From the NCBI RefSeq assembly GCF_037975245.1, contig NC_092569.1, positions 24,039,168 through 24,103,167 on the forward strand: DNA of 64,000 nt, given 5' to 3'. This document shows, piece after piece, positions 1 through 13,600 of the stretch (positions are counted from its first letter, which is position 1; each line of letters starts with the position of its first letter). A program made the translations under genes and the position numbers. The stretch comes from Apostichopus japonicus (taxonomy: Eukaryota > Echinodermata > Holothuroidea > Aspidochirotida > Stichopodidae). The notes below the pieces were generated by a model. That model saw only the letters and a program-made list of their open reading frames with translations, had not been told where the DNA came from and did no database searches.

Positions 1-410
1 AAGAAAGGAGTTTATAAAAGTAAATACTCACACACAGTATTTAAGATTTATTTTCTGGGTTATTCCGTGTCACATCACGGATGGCTGTTGCTGCACCCTC
101 TCCAAAATTCCCAAATTTTGTGTTTTGCTTGACTGACCATGAACTAAGCATATTCTGAAAATTTCAGTTGCATACAGGTAGCTTCACAATTGGCTGATTT
201 ATCACACTTTGAAATCCCGCAATTTGTCGCCACCGTGGCATTTTGGCATTTTCTTGACTTTTGAGGTCTCATTTCTCAGCAATTAAACATCCTACTACCT
301 TTCTATTACAGAGCCCATAGAGTCTATCCCATAGAACAGGTATATAAAATTAAAAGATGTCGAACTAGACAACATACTCCAAAATTTGGTGATTTGATAT
401 GGAATGACCC
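1..410. mobile_element. Right part of a terminal-inverted-repeat element, cut by the window edge
   Basis: The block ends GATATGGAATGACCC at 396-410, whose complement GGGTCATTCCATATC reads like a transposon terminus. The same GGG-N-N-ATTCC core forms the ends of the element at 22569-24448 (GGGCGATTCC). No coding region is seen and the left end is outside the window. The call rests on terminus resemblance only. Confidence 0.35.
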
Positions 411-539
411 TTCTACCATTCTAATAAACTAAATTTAACAAAACTTTCTCTGGTAAATTAAGGATTCATTATTACCAAATGGGAATTCAATTTCAGATGG
501 ATTGTACTGTATACTGTATATATATACCACGACTTACAA

Positions 540-670
540 GTGCATCTGGATAAAAATCCTCACTTTAAATACTCCAGCCGACCAGGGCTTGAACCCACAA
601 CTTCCCTGATGCTAGGTTTCATTCCCTGCTTCCAATAACTCACTGCCTTTTATCCTGCATAATTTATGCA
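540..670 (-). repeat. Possible tRNA-derived SINE remnant
   Basis: The minus strand carries GTGGGTTCAAGCCCTGG, a good RNA polymerase III B-box (GGTTCAAGCC). About 45-50 bases upstream is GAGTTATTGGAAGC, a degraded A-box position. Spacing suits a tRNA or tRNA-derived SINE, but no cloverleaf can be closed, so it is not called a tRNA gene. Confidence 0.35.
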
Positions 671-2339
671 CTAATTCATTAAGGGTCTCTACCTATGCTA
701 GATCACAGCTAAGAGATGTGAATCTTTGACACTGGTTAGGACCTTCTTTATATCAATAATATATAAATCCACATACACAGTATAAAACCACCAGTAAAGA
801 ACACCTGAAGTACATACAGAATGTTGTTGACAACATTTATGTTTTAAAGTTAAATTCTTACCTGACCTACATTCCAGGGGTAGTGGTACAAACTACATAA
901 CTATCAATTTCCTCATCAAGAATCCCTGACATCTGGATCAAATAACAAGAAACCTTTCATCACCCAATATATACAGGGCTCAAAAGGTTTCCACATCAAT
1001 CAAGTAGCAATTTTCTTAGGCCATTTCTTTTACTTAATTTTCCTCACGGGAGTTTTAAAAAAAATATCAGAAAAAGTCCAGATGAAAAATATGACACCCA
1101 GAAGTATCCTGTTCCAAAAAGCTCAAGTGATCAAGTTGTTTGGTTTCAATGTTTTAACATTTCCATTCAAGCCATGTTTCTGATATAATATCATTTCAAA
1201 CTTTTCCCAACTGTATAGATTGGGACCTTGACAGCTCTGTTGTGGGCCAAAGCCAAAAATGGTCATCACTATACCTGGAATTTGAACATTGCCACTTAGG
1301 CTCATTTCACCCATGGTTATGAGAACAACTAACCAAAGTTCTGTAATCATTAAAAAAAATTACGATAATTCGCATAACTGTGGAATGCGGTCATTCCAAA
1401 ATGCAGGTAGCACGATCCTAATGTGGTGGGACGGAATTTTAGAAAAATGAGGTAATTACATATGGGAACAAAGTTGAAGTTTTCTGTTTTTGACGTTATA
1501 AATGGCTATTAATTAGGATACTTTATGCACTATAAAATGTATCAATAGTAGTTCTTGAACGAAGAAAAAAATAAAACGAAAGTGTTCAATTCCGTCCCAC
1601 CACATTTTTGAACATATTTTTTTATTTTCCAAGGGGGAAAAAAATGATAATTTTTTTTAAACTCTCCAAACTATCAACTATGTATGCAACTGACACCTCT
1701 GAGTGGAGAAAATATAAATATTTCATTCTGGATAGACAGGGGGGTAGTCCAACATTTTCGTGGTGGGACGGAAACAAGTTGTGGTGGGACAGAATTTTAA
1801 ATGAAGGGCATCTTCAAACAGCATGTCTGGTCCAAAATTTTCCTTTGTCACTCAAGATTACAAATTTATATTCAGACTCCTTGAACACCCGACCTAATAA
1901 CAATGTGATCAATTGATTATACTTCAAAATGTTACGTATCTGGATATTCCATACATACTGTACACATCACATCAGTTTTGAACCTGATGTGTCAAAACAA
2001 CACATTTTTTGGAAAATTGAGATTGGGTTTTTTATCATGCATAAAAAATCCCATCACTATAGAAATAGTCCTAGTTGTTCACCCCAGGTTTCTTTTTTGG
2101 CCCTCTTGGAGTCTTGGCTTTCCTAAACTATCCATTCTAAAACATGTGCTTTTGAATTGATATCATCTGCTGATGAGCAATAATCCATGTGCACAAGAAA
2201 AGTCAAGTTGTTATGGTACTCATGACGTGAATCATACAAGATAGAAGAGCTAGATTGCAAGAATTAAGGTAAGAATTCATTCTGCTTCTCAATAGTAATA
2301 AATTAGTTTACCTCCAGTTTATTGTTATAGGCAATTCAG

Positions 2340-2600
2340 ACAATTTGGTAGTGATAATTATGATTTAGCCTAAGCTGTTGCCTAACAGACTATGTTATAC
2401 AGTAAAGGTTTAAAACAAAACTTATACTATACTGAGAGGTAGAAATGTGTAGCCTCCAGTACTAATGCAAGGAAGCAAACCTGTTAGATGAAATATTACA
2501 TATTTTGCATGAGTTGTCTAGCCTAGCAAATTTATGTTTTAGCCTAAGCTGTTGCCTAACACGATATGGGATGATGCCTAAGCTGTTGCCGTCTAACATA
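2340..2600 (+). repeat. Three copies of GCCTAAGCTGTTGCC
   Basis: The 15-mer GCCTAAGCTGTTGCC occurs near 2368, 2541 and 2576, each followed by CTAAC with small insertions. It lies within the 2.5-kb element and is a second, shorter phrase repeat. Confidence 0.6.
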
Positions 2601-2985
2601 CTACTGTAAGTTGGATTTTGAAACTTGTAGCCTACGATGCAGAAAAGTGAACCAAAACACCATGTAGGCTAGTTGAAATATATTGTGCAGGAAGTGTATA
2701 CTGTCTATGCCTGTTATTCAGCCTGTTCGTAACTGCACATTATGAGGCCAATCTCATGACATATTGCATTTGTAATACACAATTCACAGGATGGTGAAGC
2801 CATCTTATTCTTTCTTTCTATTCACATGTTGGCATATGGGGAAAGACCACGATTGCTTCCTGGTTCCCCAACTTCTTAATAATTAAGCCAGAGATGTGTG
2901 TGGCTATATCCCCCACCCCAGCCCCCTTTTCATGCATCCCGCTGGTAAGAATGTCCTTTTATCTCTCTTTGCAAAACAGATCAAT

Positions 2986-3287
2986 ATGGAAAATCCTGAG
3001 CCTCAAAATGTGTCTGCTAGCAGATACATACTTATAGGAAGAAAAAGAAGGAGAGAACGGGTGCTGAGGCATTTCGAGAATGGGAGCGGAGTAGGAAGAA
3101 AAGGCAAAGGGCCAACCAGAAGGCAAATAATCCAGCAGCGTACAAAGCATCCATAACAAATGTTCGAAATAACTTCCCGACTGAATTAGTCCAAGATATC
3201 ATCGAGCATATTAAAAAATCATTTCACTCCAGCATAAATTTCATTGTTGCTTATGAACTTCTTGTGAGAGAAAACATAATTGTTTAA
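2986..3287 (+). pseudogene. Frameshifted basic-domain coding remnant inside the 2.5-kb element
   Basis: Starting from ATG at 2986 the frame reads MENPEPQNVSASRYIL.GRKRRRE, then runs into unlikely sequence and stops at 3156. From about 3022 the frame one base away is open to TAA at 3285-3287. It reads YRKKKKERTGAEAFREWERS, then RKKRQRANQKANNPAAYKAS and INFIVAYELLVREN. The switch falls in the AG-rich stretch near 3040-3060. A good splice acceptor (TTTGCAAAACAG) ends at 2980. Very basic R/K-R-x-R-x-A-N-P-x-x-Y blocks of this type occur in uncharacterised transposon-encoded proteins, so a decayed transposase N-terminus is my inference. The family is not identified. Confidence 0.4.
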
Positions 3288-4230
3288 TGTTTTTGTACCT
3301 AATCAACAGCCTTTACATTGGAAAAAAATTCCGTCCCACCACATTCCGTCCCACCACATTGACACACTTTCGGTAAAATTAACACAATTCTTATGCGTGA
3401 AGTATAATTTCTGCCATTGTTTCCTTAATGGTAGAAGAATAGTTCACCTCCATTTCAGTGTTAATAATTACTATTATATTGTACTACTTTTGATAATAAT
3501 TACATAAAGGTTACATGTTCATGATTTCATGAGATTTATCATTCCGTCCCACCACGTCAATATATTTGTGTTACCATGGCAACATCTTCAAATTTGTGTC
3601 TGTTTTTTTTTGTGTCTGGTTGCAGTCTGTGACTGACCTGTTTGTGTGGATATCCTGATTCCTTCATATATGCTACATATAAAGTGGTATTATTTAAATG
3701 GTCTATCAAATTCCGTCCCACCACAATACGGTAATTTTGGCTTTGGCCCTTACCTGTGTCATTAAATTATCACTCCTTTCATGAATTATTTAAGACTTTT
3801 CTGAATATTTGATTTTAGTTCAATGATTAAAGGATTAAAGTTGGTACTTAATGTTGCTGAAACTGTCAATTTATTGAAATATCATCGAAAAAAATGTTGC
3901 CAGAGATTCCTGTCAGTATTTATCACCACAATTATATTGCCAGAATATATCCAAAAGGATATTCTATGGCAATGTGTCATTTAGAGAAAAGAACAAAAGG
4001 TTACACTCAAAAATATCTTTGAACTCAGGAAACAAAGAGTGGTTAAGTTACCAAAACTTTTTCGTAAAAATTCTGTTAAAAAAAGGAATACATCGTTTCT
4101 TAGACATTTGTGTACGTACACAAGATGTACATTAACATACTTTTCATCACAGTAACACTATCTTAAAACTACAGATTAATTTTGATGTTATGTGCATATA
4201 GGTCGAAATACTGTATTGCATAGGATAAAA

Positions 4231-4432
4231 TATACATAGAGGTCGAAAACTTGGTTGATACTATGCAAAGTAAATTTTTTAAATAACAACGTTTCTGGTT
4301 TAAACCCTTCAACAAGGTAACAAGGTGAGTGGTATTTTTGTTACCTTGTTGAAGGGTTAAAACTGGAAACATTGTAATTTAATATTTTTACTTTTGCATA
4401 GTATCAACCAAGTTTTCCACCTCCATATATAT
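4231..4432. mobile_element. Foldback element (about 90-bp arms) abutting the nompC exon 7 donor
   Basis: The left arm (GAGGTCGAAAACTTGGTTGA... to ...CCCTTCAACAAGGTAACAA) is repeated inverted on the right (TTGTTACCTTGTTGAAGGG... to ...TCAACCAAGTTTTCCACCTC). A short unpaired centre lies near 4325. Arms match at most positions with small indels. The right arm ends about 9 bp from the GT donor of exon 7 (plus 4441-4442). Confidence 0.85.
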
Positions 4433-4442
4433 CGGTACAAAC

Positions 4443-4643
4443 CTTGTTGGGCATGTGTAGAGGCACTCCCTTCTTTAGGAATGCTAATGCTGTATCAGGA
4501 TGGCCACACTGCGATGCTATATGCATCAGAGTGCTCCCGTCCTTAGTCCTAGCCGCCACCGATGCCTTGAACCTGTCTACCAGTAACTCCACCACCTCTG
4601 TGTGACCATTCTCAGCAGCGATGTGGAGAGGTGACCTATCCAG
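4443..4643 (-). CDS. nompC: nompC exon 7: ankyrin repeats 7-8 (residues 268-334)
   Basis: 67 codons, phase 0/0. Acceptor CTTTTTGCAG, donor AAG|GTTTGT. It contains DRSPLHIAAENGHTEVVELL, DRFKASVAARTKDGSTLMHI and LKKGVPLHMPNK. The DKFKAS....RTKDGSTLMHIAS and FKKGV.LHMPNK blocks are among the best conserved parts of TRPN, so this exon alone nearly identifies the gene. A foldback element ends about 9 bp past the donor. The next exon is not in the window. Confidence 0.95.
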
Positions 4644-7600
4644 CTGCAAAAAGAGAATGAGAATCACTTTAAAAGTTATTTGTAACCATTCGAAGCAGAT
4701 TTATTTCTCATTGGAGGCGGAACTGCACGTTCACCACTGCATTGTGTATTAATATGGTTTACAATGCTGCATAGATCTTAAACATACTGTCAGTACGTAC
4801 TGTCAGTGAATAAGTTAGGGTTCAAAATTTGGTGTAATATCACATTTGAAGGTTTTGAAGTACTTCTCTTAAAAAATACTGTATGAACAGTGCTTTGGTT
4901 TATGTGTTCAAAAACTTTTTAATCTACATCATAAGTTACAAATTTGTTAAAGCATATAGCATTTTGCTAATATCAGATTATACCCTTGACTGTTCATGCA
5001 TATGCAGTGGGTAATTAACATCCATGAATATCCAATAGTAGATAAGTGACTGACAATTGCAAACTAATGTAGTGTAAAACATGGATTAGTCAGGGGTTGT
5101 CCCAAAGTACGAAAGAAACAGCTAATCCATTGTCCTCTACTGTAGTATGCAGGATAATAAGGATGTTAAAGCATAGCATTTTGCTAATATCAGATTATAT
5201 CATTGACTGTTCATGCATATGGAGTGGGTAATTAACATCCATTAATATCCAATAGAAGATCAGTGACTGACAATTGAAAACTAATGTAGTGTAAAACATG
5301 GATTAGTCAGGGGTTGTCTAAAGTACGAAAGAAACAGCTAATCCATGGGTCCTTGACTGTAGTATGCAGGATAATATTTAAACAGACCATAGAGGGGGTT
5401 AGTACATCAGCACTAAGAGTTTCAGCCTGTTTGCATATTAATACAGGTAAGCATATTATGGTTTATTGTAGTTGGATTGTAGAGACCAAACATGTATTTT
5501 TGACTCCTGCCACTCCATTTTCCATCACCCCACCCCCCCCCCCGCCTCACCCATTGTAGCACAGATGCTGGATGCATCATAAAATCAAAAACAGTCAAAG
5601 CTCAAATAAAATTGCAAACTTGGGAATTGAAAGAGAGATAGACATCTCACTGACAACAACAGCAGACAAAGTTTGGGAGAAAATAAAAATAAGTTTGGTT
5701 ATCACCAAGGGAGGCTTTTAGGAACAATGAACTCCTTATGGGAATTATGGAGGTGGGAGGGGGGGGGGTGGGGGGGGAGGAGATATTGAACAGAGGAAGT
5801 CTGTGTATATATCAATTTACTAAACTGCAGCTCTACACTATGGCTTTACTTTGTCAAACAAAGATTGCCTGCTTGAAGCAGCTCTGCGAAGTTAAAGTGC
5901 AATGTACTGTATATATGTTTTATTATGCTATTCATTCCCAAATCTTATACAGACCTGCCAACTCTCCCGGTTTTTTTACCAGGAGTCTCATAAAAGTTTG
6001 GATGCAATTTCATGCTCGTCATAATCTGATGTGCTAATTTCCACCTGTAGAAATCTAAAATTGTTTCCAACTTGCGATAAAAGTGCGTACGGTTTTTATC
6101 CTGCTTTTGAAATGTGGAGAACAAAGATCTGTTAGTATTATTTTTCGGAGATAATTGTTTAAATTGCTCATAAATGCAATTGCGTCCGCAGCAGGGCTAA
6201 CATTATCACTTACAGTATGAATACTTTTGAAAATAGCCTGTATCACCACAGAGGTGACTAGTTACACCCAACAATTCTTTGATGTTACTATTTATATTGC
6301 TAGATTTGTTGTAGTTGGATTAAGTCCACATCTTTCATTCCAAAATCTCTCAATTTTTTTTCTTTTTTGGGGGGGGCAGGGGAGGGAGGGGATGGACAAT
6401 TTGATATTCTTCCTACTTTTGTGAAAGACTGGTTGACTGGTCTACTACTCACAATGTAGGAGATGTTATGGGCTTGTTTGGTCAAAGTTTATTCCAAATA
6501 TAAGCAAAACTTGAATAAGTTTATCTGCACTTAGCAAAGTTACTATTTAACTGTACCTGTACATACATGTACTGTAAACACTGCGATGAAATGTGTAGAT
6601 GTCAGAGACCAAACAATGGATATATATGCATTTAAACTTTAGCCTTCTCAATAGTATTTCTTCCTTTGGTGGAATAACAAAATGAAGGAAGGTGACTAAG
6701 CTCTTGATCGACTGCACTTTCATACTTTTTAAAAATTATTTGGGTAGATTTGGGACAATTTCCTGATCAAAGCTAAAGAATTACTCCAGGTGGGGTATAA
6801 TTCCCAGTTGGAAGACCCCTGCTGGATTGGGTCAATCAATGGTCACAATCTTTAACTACTGCGCTAGATAGATCTACAGGGGGTTCTGAAATACAAGGCG
6901 AAGTATAAACCCTTTAATACACAAATTCACCTCTGCTTCCATGACTTACATTTCACACTATACCTCCTACCAAGAAGATGTGTTTAAATACCTGCAAATA
7001 TGACATTTAGTGCAGACTTGCATTGGGTTATACCACAGTATTTAATATATAAGGCTTTTAGTTACTCAGACCAAAGCACAGACCTGCATGCCAACTTGTC
7101 TTTCACAAACGAAAAAAAAAGAAAAAAAAGGACGGGATTTTATTTACTATTTTCCATCCAAACAGAAGTTTGACAGATGAGGGAGAAGTAAAAGGAAAAT
7201 TGGGTAAAATCCACCTAAACCATGATATCAATATCTATATGAAGGCTAAAATGGAAACATAAATTTGGGTTTCAATCAACACCTCAAGATTCAATGTTGT
7301 GGCGCTAATGTCATCACTGCAGAACACAGTTGGCATGACACTGTACAGTAAGCATTTTATTCAATTACTTTTTCAATTAGGCCTTGTTGGCGTAAACCAA
7401 TGCTATATTCCATCCATAGCAACCTGGACCTGCCAAGCAGGCCTGAGCATCTACACAATTCTACCTACTGTAGCGCCTTACTGTTTTCCTCTTCTGTATC
7501 ACTCACACAGTGTTCCAGTGATAAAGACATTAAAATGATACTAACCCATACTGTATGTAATTTCTTCCGAGTCAAGTTCAGTTTTACAATGTGGCGACAT

Positions 7601-10600
7601 ATTGACTGACTTGAAGACCAAAATCAAGGACATGGATGTTTGTTTTGTATTTATAGACAGATAATAATCCCTGTGAATAATTTACTTTTCTATGAATTAT
7701 CAGTTTGATGAATTGAAATTAACAAACCACCTTGTCAATTAATCAATCAGGACAATTTTAATAATCCAGTCAGGGAATATATAAAAGCGACCGGTGAAAC
7801 ACACAGGACAACTAATATCATATACACACATTTACTGTACTTAACCTACTTGCTGACGATAAAAACATTAAATAGTTTACATAAACCTTTTCATCAAACA
7901 CAAAATCTTACAGATTGAGTATTCCTGTCACGGTAGCTTAAATCACAAACTCTTTTCTTTTTAGTCAAACTGCATTGTTTTGTGGATTTTACAATGAATC
8001 AAACAGTAGCTCCAAGAACAAACTGGATTTTCTTAGCTGTGTGGGAGAGTTGTTTATATCTTAAAGATCTAGATCACATTTAAAGGTAGTCAGTATAGGC
8101 TCCAAATTATAGCATGCTATAATTGCAAGAAGTTTTCAAAAAGTACTTTCCTGGAGGTCTTTACTCCCCAAATTGTTCTCAGACAATTTTAAGAAACATA
8201 CAACATGACTGAATGTCCCAGTGAGGAAACTTTCCTCGAAGGTTGTAATAGAAATAGTTTAAGTATTTTGACCAAATGTGACCGTATTTGAATATCTAGC
8301 AAATTTGGGCCAATACAGTATACCTTTAGGCTATGGATGATAGTTGGGTTTTGCTCTCCTTGAAAACAGTACTACCAATGGAACAATCACACAGAACTAG
8401 GCCTTTATAGTAAACACCTTTTTGAACACGAGTTGAAAGGTTTGACAGGAACGAAGGTAAATCAAAGCTGATTTTCTTTCCTTTTCTTGTTTTTATTACA
8501 TTTCTTTTAAAAATTAACAATACTGTAACAAGATAATTTGAGAACGCTCAAATTTTTGCACTAAAATTTTCATTTTGCATCGGACAGAGACATTTGGGAT
8601 AATCTCTTTGCAATTTCCATATTCCAATAAATCAATATTTTACAAGTCTGTTCACTGCGTGCACCTTGTTACCTATCATGTGGCCAGTGGCGTAGCCAGA
8701 CTTTTCCATCTGGGGGGGCAAAGGGGGGGCGAAGGGTCTAATTGGTGGGGCAGACTAAGCTAGTACAAAAGACATACCAAACAGTTTGCATGACAAACTG
8801 TGGCAAATCGGGTATTGTGTCAGCAATGTAGGGTACAGATGGTCACTCTAGTTAGCTGACGTTTTATGTTATTTCCACATAGGTATTATTAACGATAAAA
8901 CAGATCACTGAAAAAGTCATCGATAATTCTCTTTAAAAATCTGAATAGACTATGCTCTTTCTGTCAGTATTCAAAGATGATCAGCATGATATCTGACTTG
9001 CCTGGGAGTGTAACCACCCCCCCCCCCCAATCAACAATAGATGTTATCATTCCCCCTCCGGGCCCTTCTTTTGCACTTTCTAGGGCTCACTCAAACAGTC
9101 TAGCGAAGGTTAATTCGCCTATTCTGATGACTGTCTGCGAACTTATCGACGAATTTCGCGCCCTATTACTGATAAGGTGACCATATTTTCGTGACTGAAA
9201 TCGGGGACATTTATTGCGTGACTGATATGGGGGAGGGGTTTAAGGGGAGGGGCTGTCCCCCTCCCCTTTGGAAAATTTTCAAGTGCCTAAGGTGCTTAGA
9301 TGTAAAATGGTGATACTTTGAAGCACTTTTTAAATCAATTTTATTTTCAAAAATGTAGCTTTTTCTTAAATGAAATCCACTTACTTTACGTGGTTCTTTG
9401 AGAGCTTGTGATTTGCTCATGCTCACACTATAAGTGTCGTTGTGTCGCCATAGTTGCCATTTATACGGTCGGAAGAGTGCTAGGCTAGATCGATCTAGCA
9501 TATTTTTAACAGTGTTTCCACTTTACACTGGCCCACCTGAAATACTGGTTATAAGTTCCGTTCTGCGACTGCACACTTGACTAAATTTTGTTTTTACAAT
9601 TATTTTACTAATAATGTGGGATATTTTCGAAATTCCTGAACATTTTGACGAATTGGGGACATTTTCGGGGACACTTGTTCATCGGGGACAGCACACTGTA
9701 ATCGGGGACTGTCCCCGAAAATCGGGGACGTCTGGTCACCTCGGGCCTATGAGCTCACTACGGAAACACAAACGTATATAGACTACTAGGCTGTTCTGTG
9801 TTGAATGTACCTAACCCAAGAAACACCTCGCGATTGGTCGCGCAGGCGTAGCAAAACATGTTGTAAGTTTCAGTCAAAATGCAAATTGTTTCTAAATACT
9901 GTGATATTCATTCTGCCATACACGTCACTCACGTGTGAATCATTTTGGAACACAATCCAGGGATCAGGGAACATAATGTGAACATAAACTGAACGTAGCC
10001 TCCACTTGTGAGTGCCGCGGAGACCGTTTAATTAAATTGCCAACCCGTTTCCACATTTGACAATACAGAGACAGTGGCATTTTTTGCGCTGCTGCTTGAG
10101 TCAAATTCTTTTTCAAGGCAATGTTCCCATGGAAGTGATTTTTATTTTGGCCACCCAATTTCGCAGATAGAGAATTAGGTAAAGGTAAAGAATAAAAATT
10201 GCATAAAAACCATGGTAATATGCACATAGGCCCAGCAACATATTTAGTGTGCATTCAAGTTTTTTTTTCTCAGTCAATAATTCCATTTGGGGGGGCAAGT
10301 GGGGGGGCGAGCATTTCAACTGGGGGGCTCCTGCCCCCCTGCCCCCCCGCTGGCTACGCCACTGCATGTGGCAGTAGGCTCCTATATAGCAGCCTGTATT
10401 ATGGTACAAAACTATGTCATCGCGCTGATACCAAAATATGTCAAAGAGAATGTTTCTGCTTCTACTGCTGACAAGTGTGTCTGCTTTAAAATAGATGGTA
10501 AGCGTAGTATTTGCCTAATAAAATGGCCGCCTTTTCTTCGTCCTTTTTACTCCATTTTAATTTTTTTACCTATTACTTTTCATTTTCTCTTTTTTTTTTT

Positions 10601-13600
10601 TTTCTCCTCTCTAGCTCTCAAGATCAACATCTATGCATGACACATCTAAAACTACCCGCCTTCAATCTCATTTCCAAATATGGAAGTTAACATCAGTTTT
10701 CCTTCACTTTCATCATCACTGACCTGCTAATATACACCACAATTTTCTCTTTTTTCCTTTTTTTTTTAATATTTGTAGTTTTAAACAAAGGATCCCCACG
10801 GTTGCTGTTTCATGGCAAATATCAAGTGTTGAGTGACATTAAAAGCCAACAGGCTGGAGATTTCATGATAACTGTGTTGATTTCAGCATTATGCGACTCC
10901 ACCTAAAGTATTAGTGTCAATTACACACGTCCTGCCCTATCGCTGTGACGGTCGATGAGCAGCAACATGGAATTTTTTAAGATCATGTGCTGAAAGGATC
11001 TTGAGCGAAACATCTAAATATGGCAGCTTATCGCTTTGGTTCGTTATATGGCATAAATGCATTCAAAGTGGGGCACGGTATATGACCTACCTTATATTAT
11101 ATTAGTTAACAAAAGGAAAAATTTAAAACAAAGCTCTATGCCCATGCTACATCAATGAAAAAGGTAAATTGCAAGGTAAATTATGCATAAAAAGTTATTA
11201 ATCAAGACAATTGTTAAGCTACTGAAAGCAGCAGTGTCTTTATACTGTATGTAGACTGTGAGGAGACAGGTAAGTGTAACACAATGTCAGTATGCAGTAA
11301 CACAGGGCAGGGGCAAATGATTGAATGGTAAATCCTGTAGTCTGATGAAACCAAATTTTTAAACTCAGCTGTGGAGGTCGTGTGGGGCGTGGCTAGTAGT
11401 TTACATCTATCTTTTTGTGTTCACCATGCTCATTAACCTGTCTGTATTCTGTGTGTGTTTTTGTCCCTTCTGTAACTGTATGTTTATTTGTCAAATTTAC
11501 CTTCTGAAGAAGATCATGCTAGGATTGAAACGTCAGTCCAACTTACTTTTAAACATACATCAAATTCAAATTGCATTGAAGCTAAAAAAAAAAAAAAAAT
11601 ATGTAAAATGATATATTCTTATCACCCCCAGCGATGGTGTTCTATTCAACAACCCACACATCTCTCCTACAGTGCCATACTGGTCTACATTGTTTCGGAC
11701 AATCGAATTTGCTCTTCGGACACCCAAAATGTAAGGACTGGTTGTCGGAGGGACAACCACAAGATATCCTTAAAAATTTGCACTGGGGGCAAGAAGTACC
11801 ACAAAACTTACAGAGTAGAGGTACGTAACTTTACCTTAACAACACGCCCCCTGGGGACACGCGGCTTATAAAATACGTTACGAAAATGGCCTAACGAAAC
11901 CAACCCACAAGTTGTAACCAGAGAGCGAGAGGATAATGGAGAAAAACAGCAATAAATGCATGACAACATATGAAAACAACGAATAAATATCAGTAGAAGA
12001 TTTAAGCAAGCTTCATGAAAATACAAAATACCGCCTACAGCGTGTGTGCTAAGGTTGTGGGGAGACAGGTTAGCGAGGAGCGAAGTAAATATAAAGCGCT
12101 CACCTTATCGCAAATATCAGGATTGGCCTTGACATGATAGAGATACTTGAGTGTGGTGACATCTCCCAGCCAGGCTGTGATATGCAGAGGGGTATGACCA
12201 TCATCCTGTACAGGTTCCACAAAAAAAAAAAAAAAAAAAAAAAAAATCTCCCTCACAGATTCATATTAACATGATTAAACCAAAGATTCTAGTCATCATG
12301 CAACACAAATGTACAGTAGTTGTATAACTGTGCTTTTGAAGATCCTGCTTGGATTGAAAATTTCATGCCTCATGCTTTTATATATATTTCTCTACACATC
12401 CTTTTTGCAGTAGATATGCAGTTTGTTAACGGTTCTGTTTCTTTCTCTCTCTCTTTCATCTACGTAGCATTCATAACAGTTCAAGATGTATTTTAATATT
12501 GTAGAGAATGCGGCACTCATGGTGAAAACACAAACATTTCACAAAAGCTGAAGCCCCCATTTCCATATTTTGCTTTAACTGTCTATAACTGGTTGTTGTC
12601 CTGTCATCTTGTCCATAAAGTTCTAAACTTTTAGTACCGACCTTTAATAATTATACTTGTTGATAGTTGCTTAAATCTTATTTCAAAACCTCTGTGTTAA
12701 GCTGCCATACTGTAATTGTACTGTGTTAGTAGGACTTCAACAGTTTGAGCAGTTAATGAAGTGTGTGGGGTTGGGATGGGGTTGGCTCATACACTTGTTA
12801 CTTTAAGTTTTCATCAAGTAGGAGCGGGTAGGGAATAGATATTGATATCTCACAATTTGAATAAGGGGTGGGGAGAGGGGGGGACTATCTTTGATTGAGT
12901 CCTTAATGGCTTCGTAGCCATAGCCTCTTACAACCTTTGTGTACAGCTATCAATGTGTACTGTGTATTTCAACAATTTATCAATAGCATTATGGAAGGAG
13001 GTTATAGGGTGCCCAGGGGATGGGGGTGGGATTTAGATTTTGATATCTTACATTTTGAATGTCGACCTGAGCCCCGCTGTCCACGAGCAGTTTGATCATG
13101 TCTCCTTCTGCTTTTCGACAAGCAATATGGAGGGCGGTATCCTTGTTGGAGTCCTTCATGGAAAGAATCTGGTCCTGTTTGTGAGTCAGCAGGAGCTCCT
13201 TAGCAACGGCAAGGTTCCCAGATTCAATAGAGCAAAATAGAGGTATACTACCCTCCTGCAGCGAGAAGAAATGTGATAAATGTAAGGAAAAGATGAAACA
13301 TTCATGAGACTTTAAGACATTACAAAGATCATTACAAAAAACTGACGATTACTTTATAGAGTACTTGAAAATGTCTCAGCGACTTATGTTCCTGGCAAGA
13401 TTCATAACCGAATCTGTAGTTAGTAAAGATGCTTGATGTAAGAAGCTACTGTAAATCGGCATCTTCATTCACAACGTTATTGAACATAATTTACATATTG
13501 CATATGCATGGCTGCGATCCTCTTCACCCCATTTTACCTACAACTGGGTAACAAGACAGCCCTCATTCCACTAACATATGTACAGTATTTTACTTGCACA

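Larger units (their letters stand above)
1244..3749. mobile_element. 2.5-kb element with 15-bp inverted ends and eight copies of TTCCGTCCCACCAC
   Basis: GGGCCAAAGCCAAAA at 1244-1258 is exactly inverted at 3735-3749. Between them the 14-mer TTCCGTCCCACCAC recurs: minus at 1423, 1760 and 1781 (last with one mismatch), plus at 1590, 3329, 3344, 3542 and 3711. The last copy sits 10 bp inside the right terminus. A degraded coding stretch (2986-3287) lies inside. No target duplication is evident, so the exact limits are an inference. It lies in the nompC intron after exon 7. Confidence 0.6.

Noticed and set aside
1-4442. Exon for ankyrin repeat 9 of nompC
   Set aside because: No phase-0 exon with an ankyrin signature flanked by AG..GT could be found on the minus strand; it must lie further left.
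13040-13240. Plus-strand open frame of 66 codons
   Set aside because: Antisense shadow of nompC exon 5.
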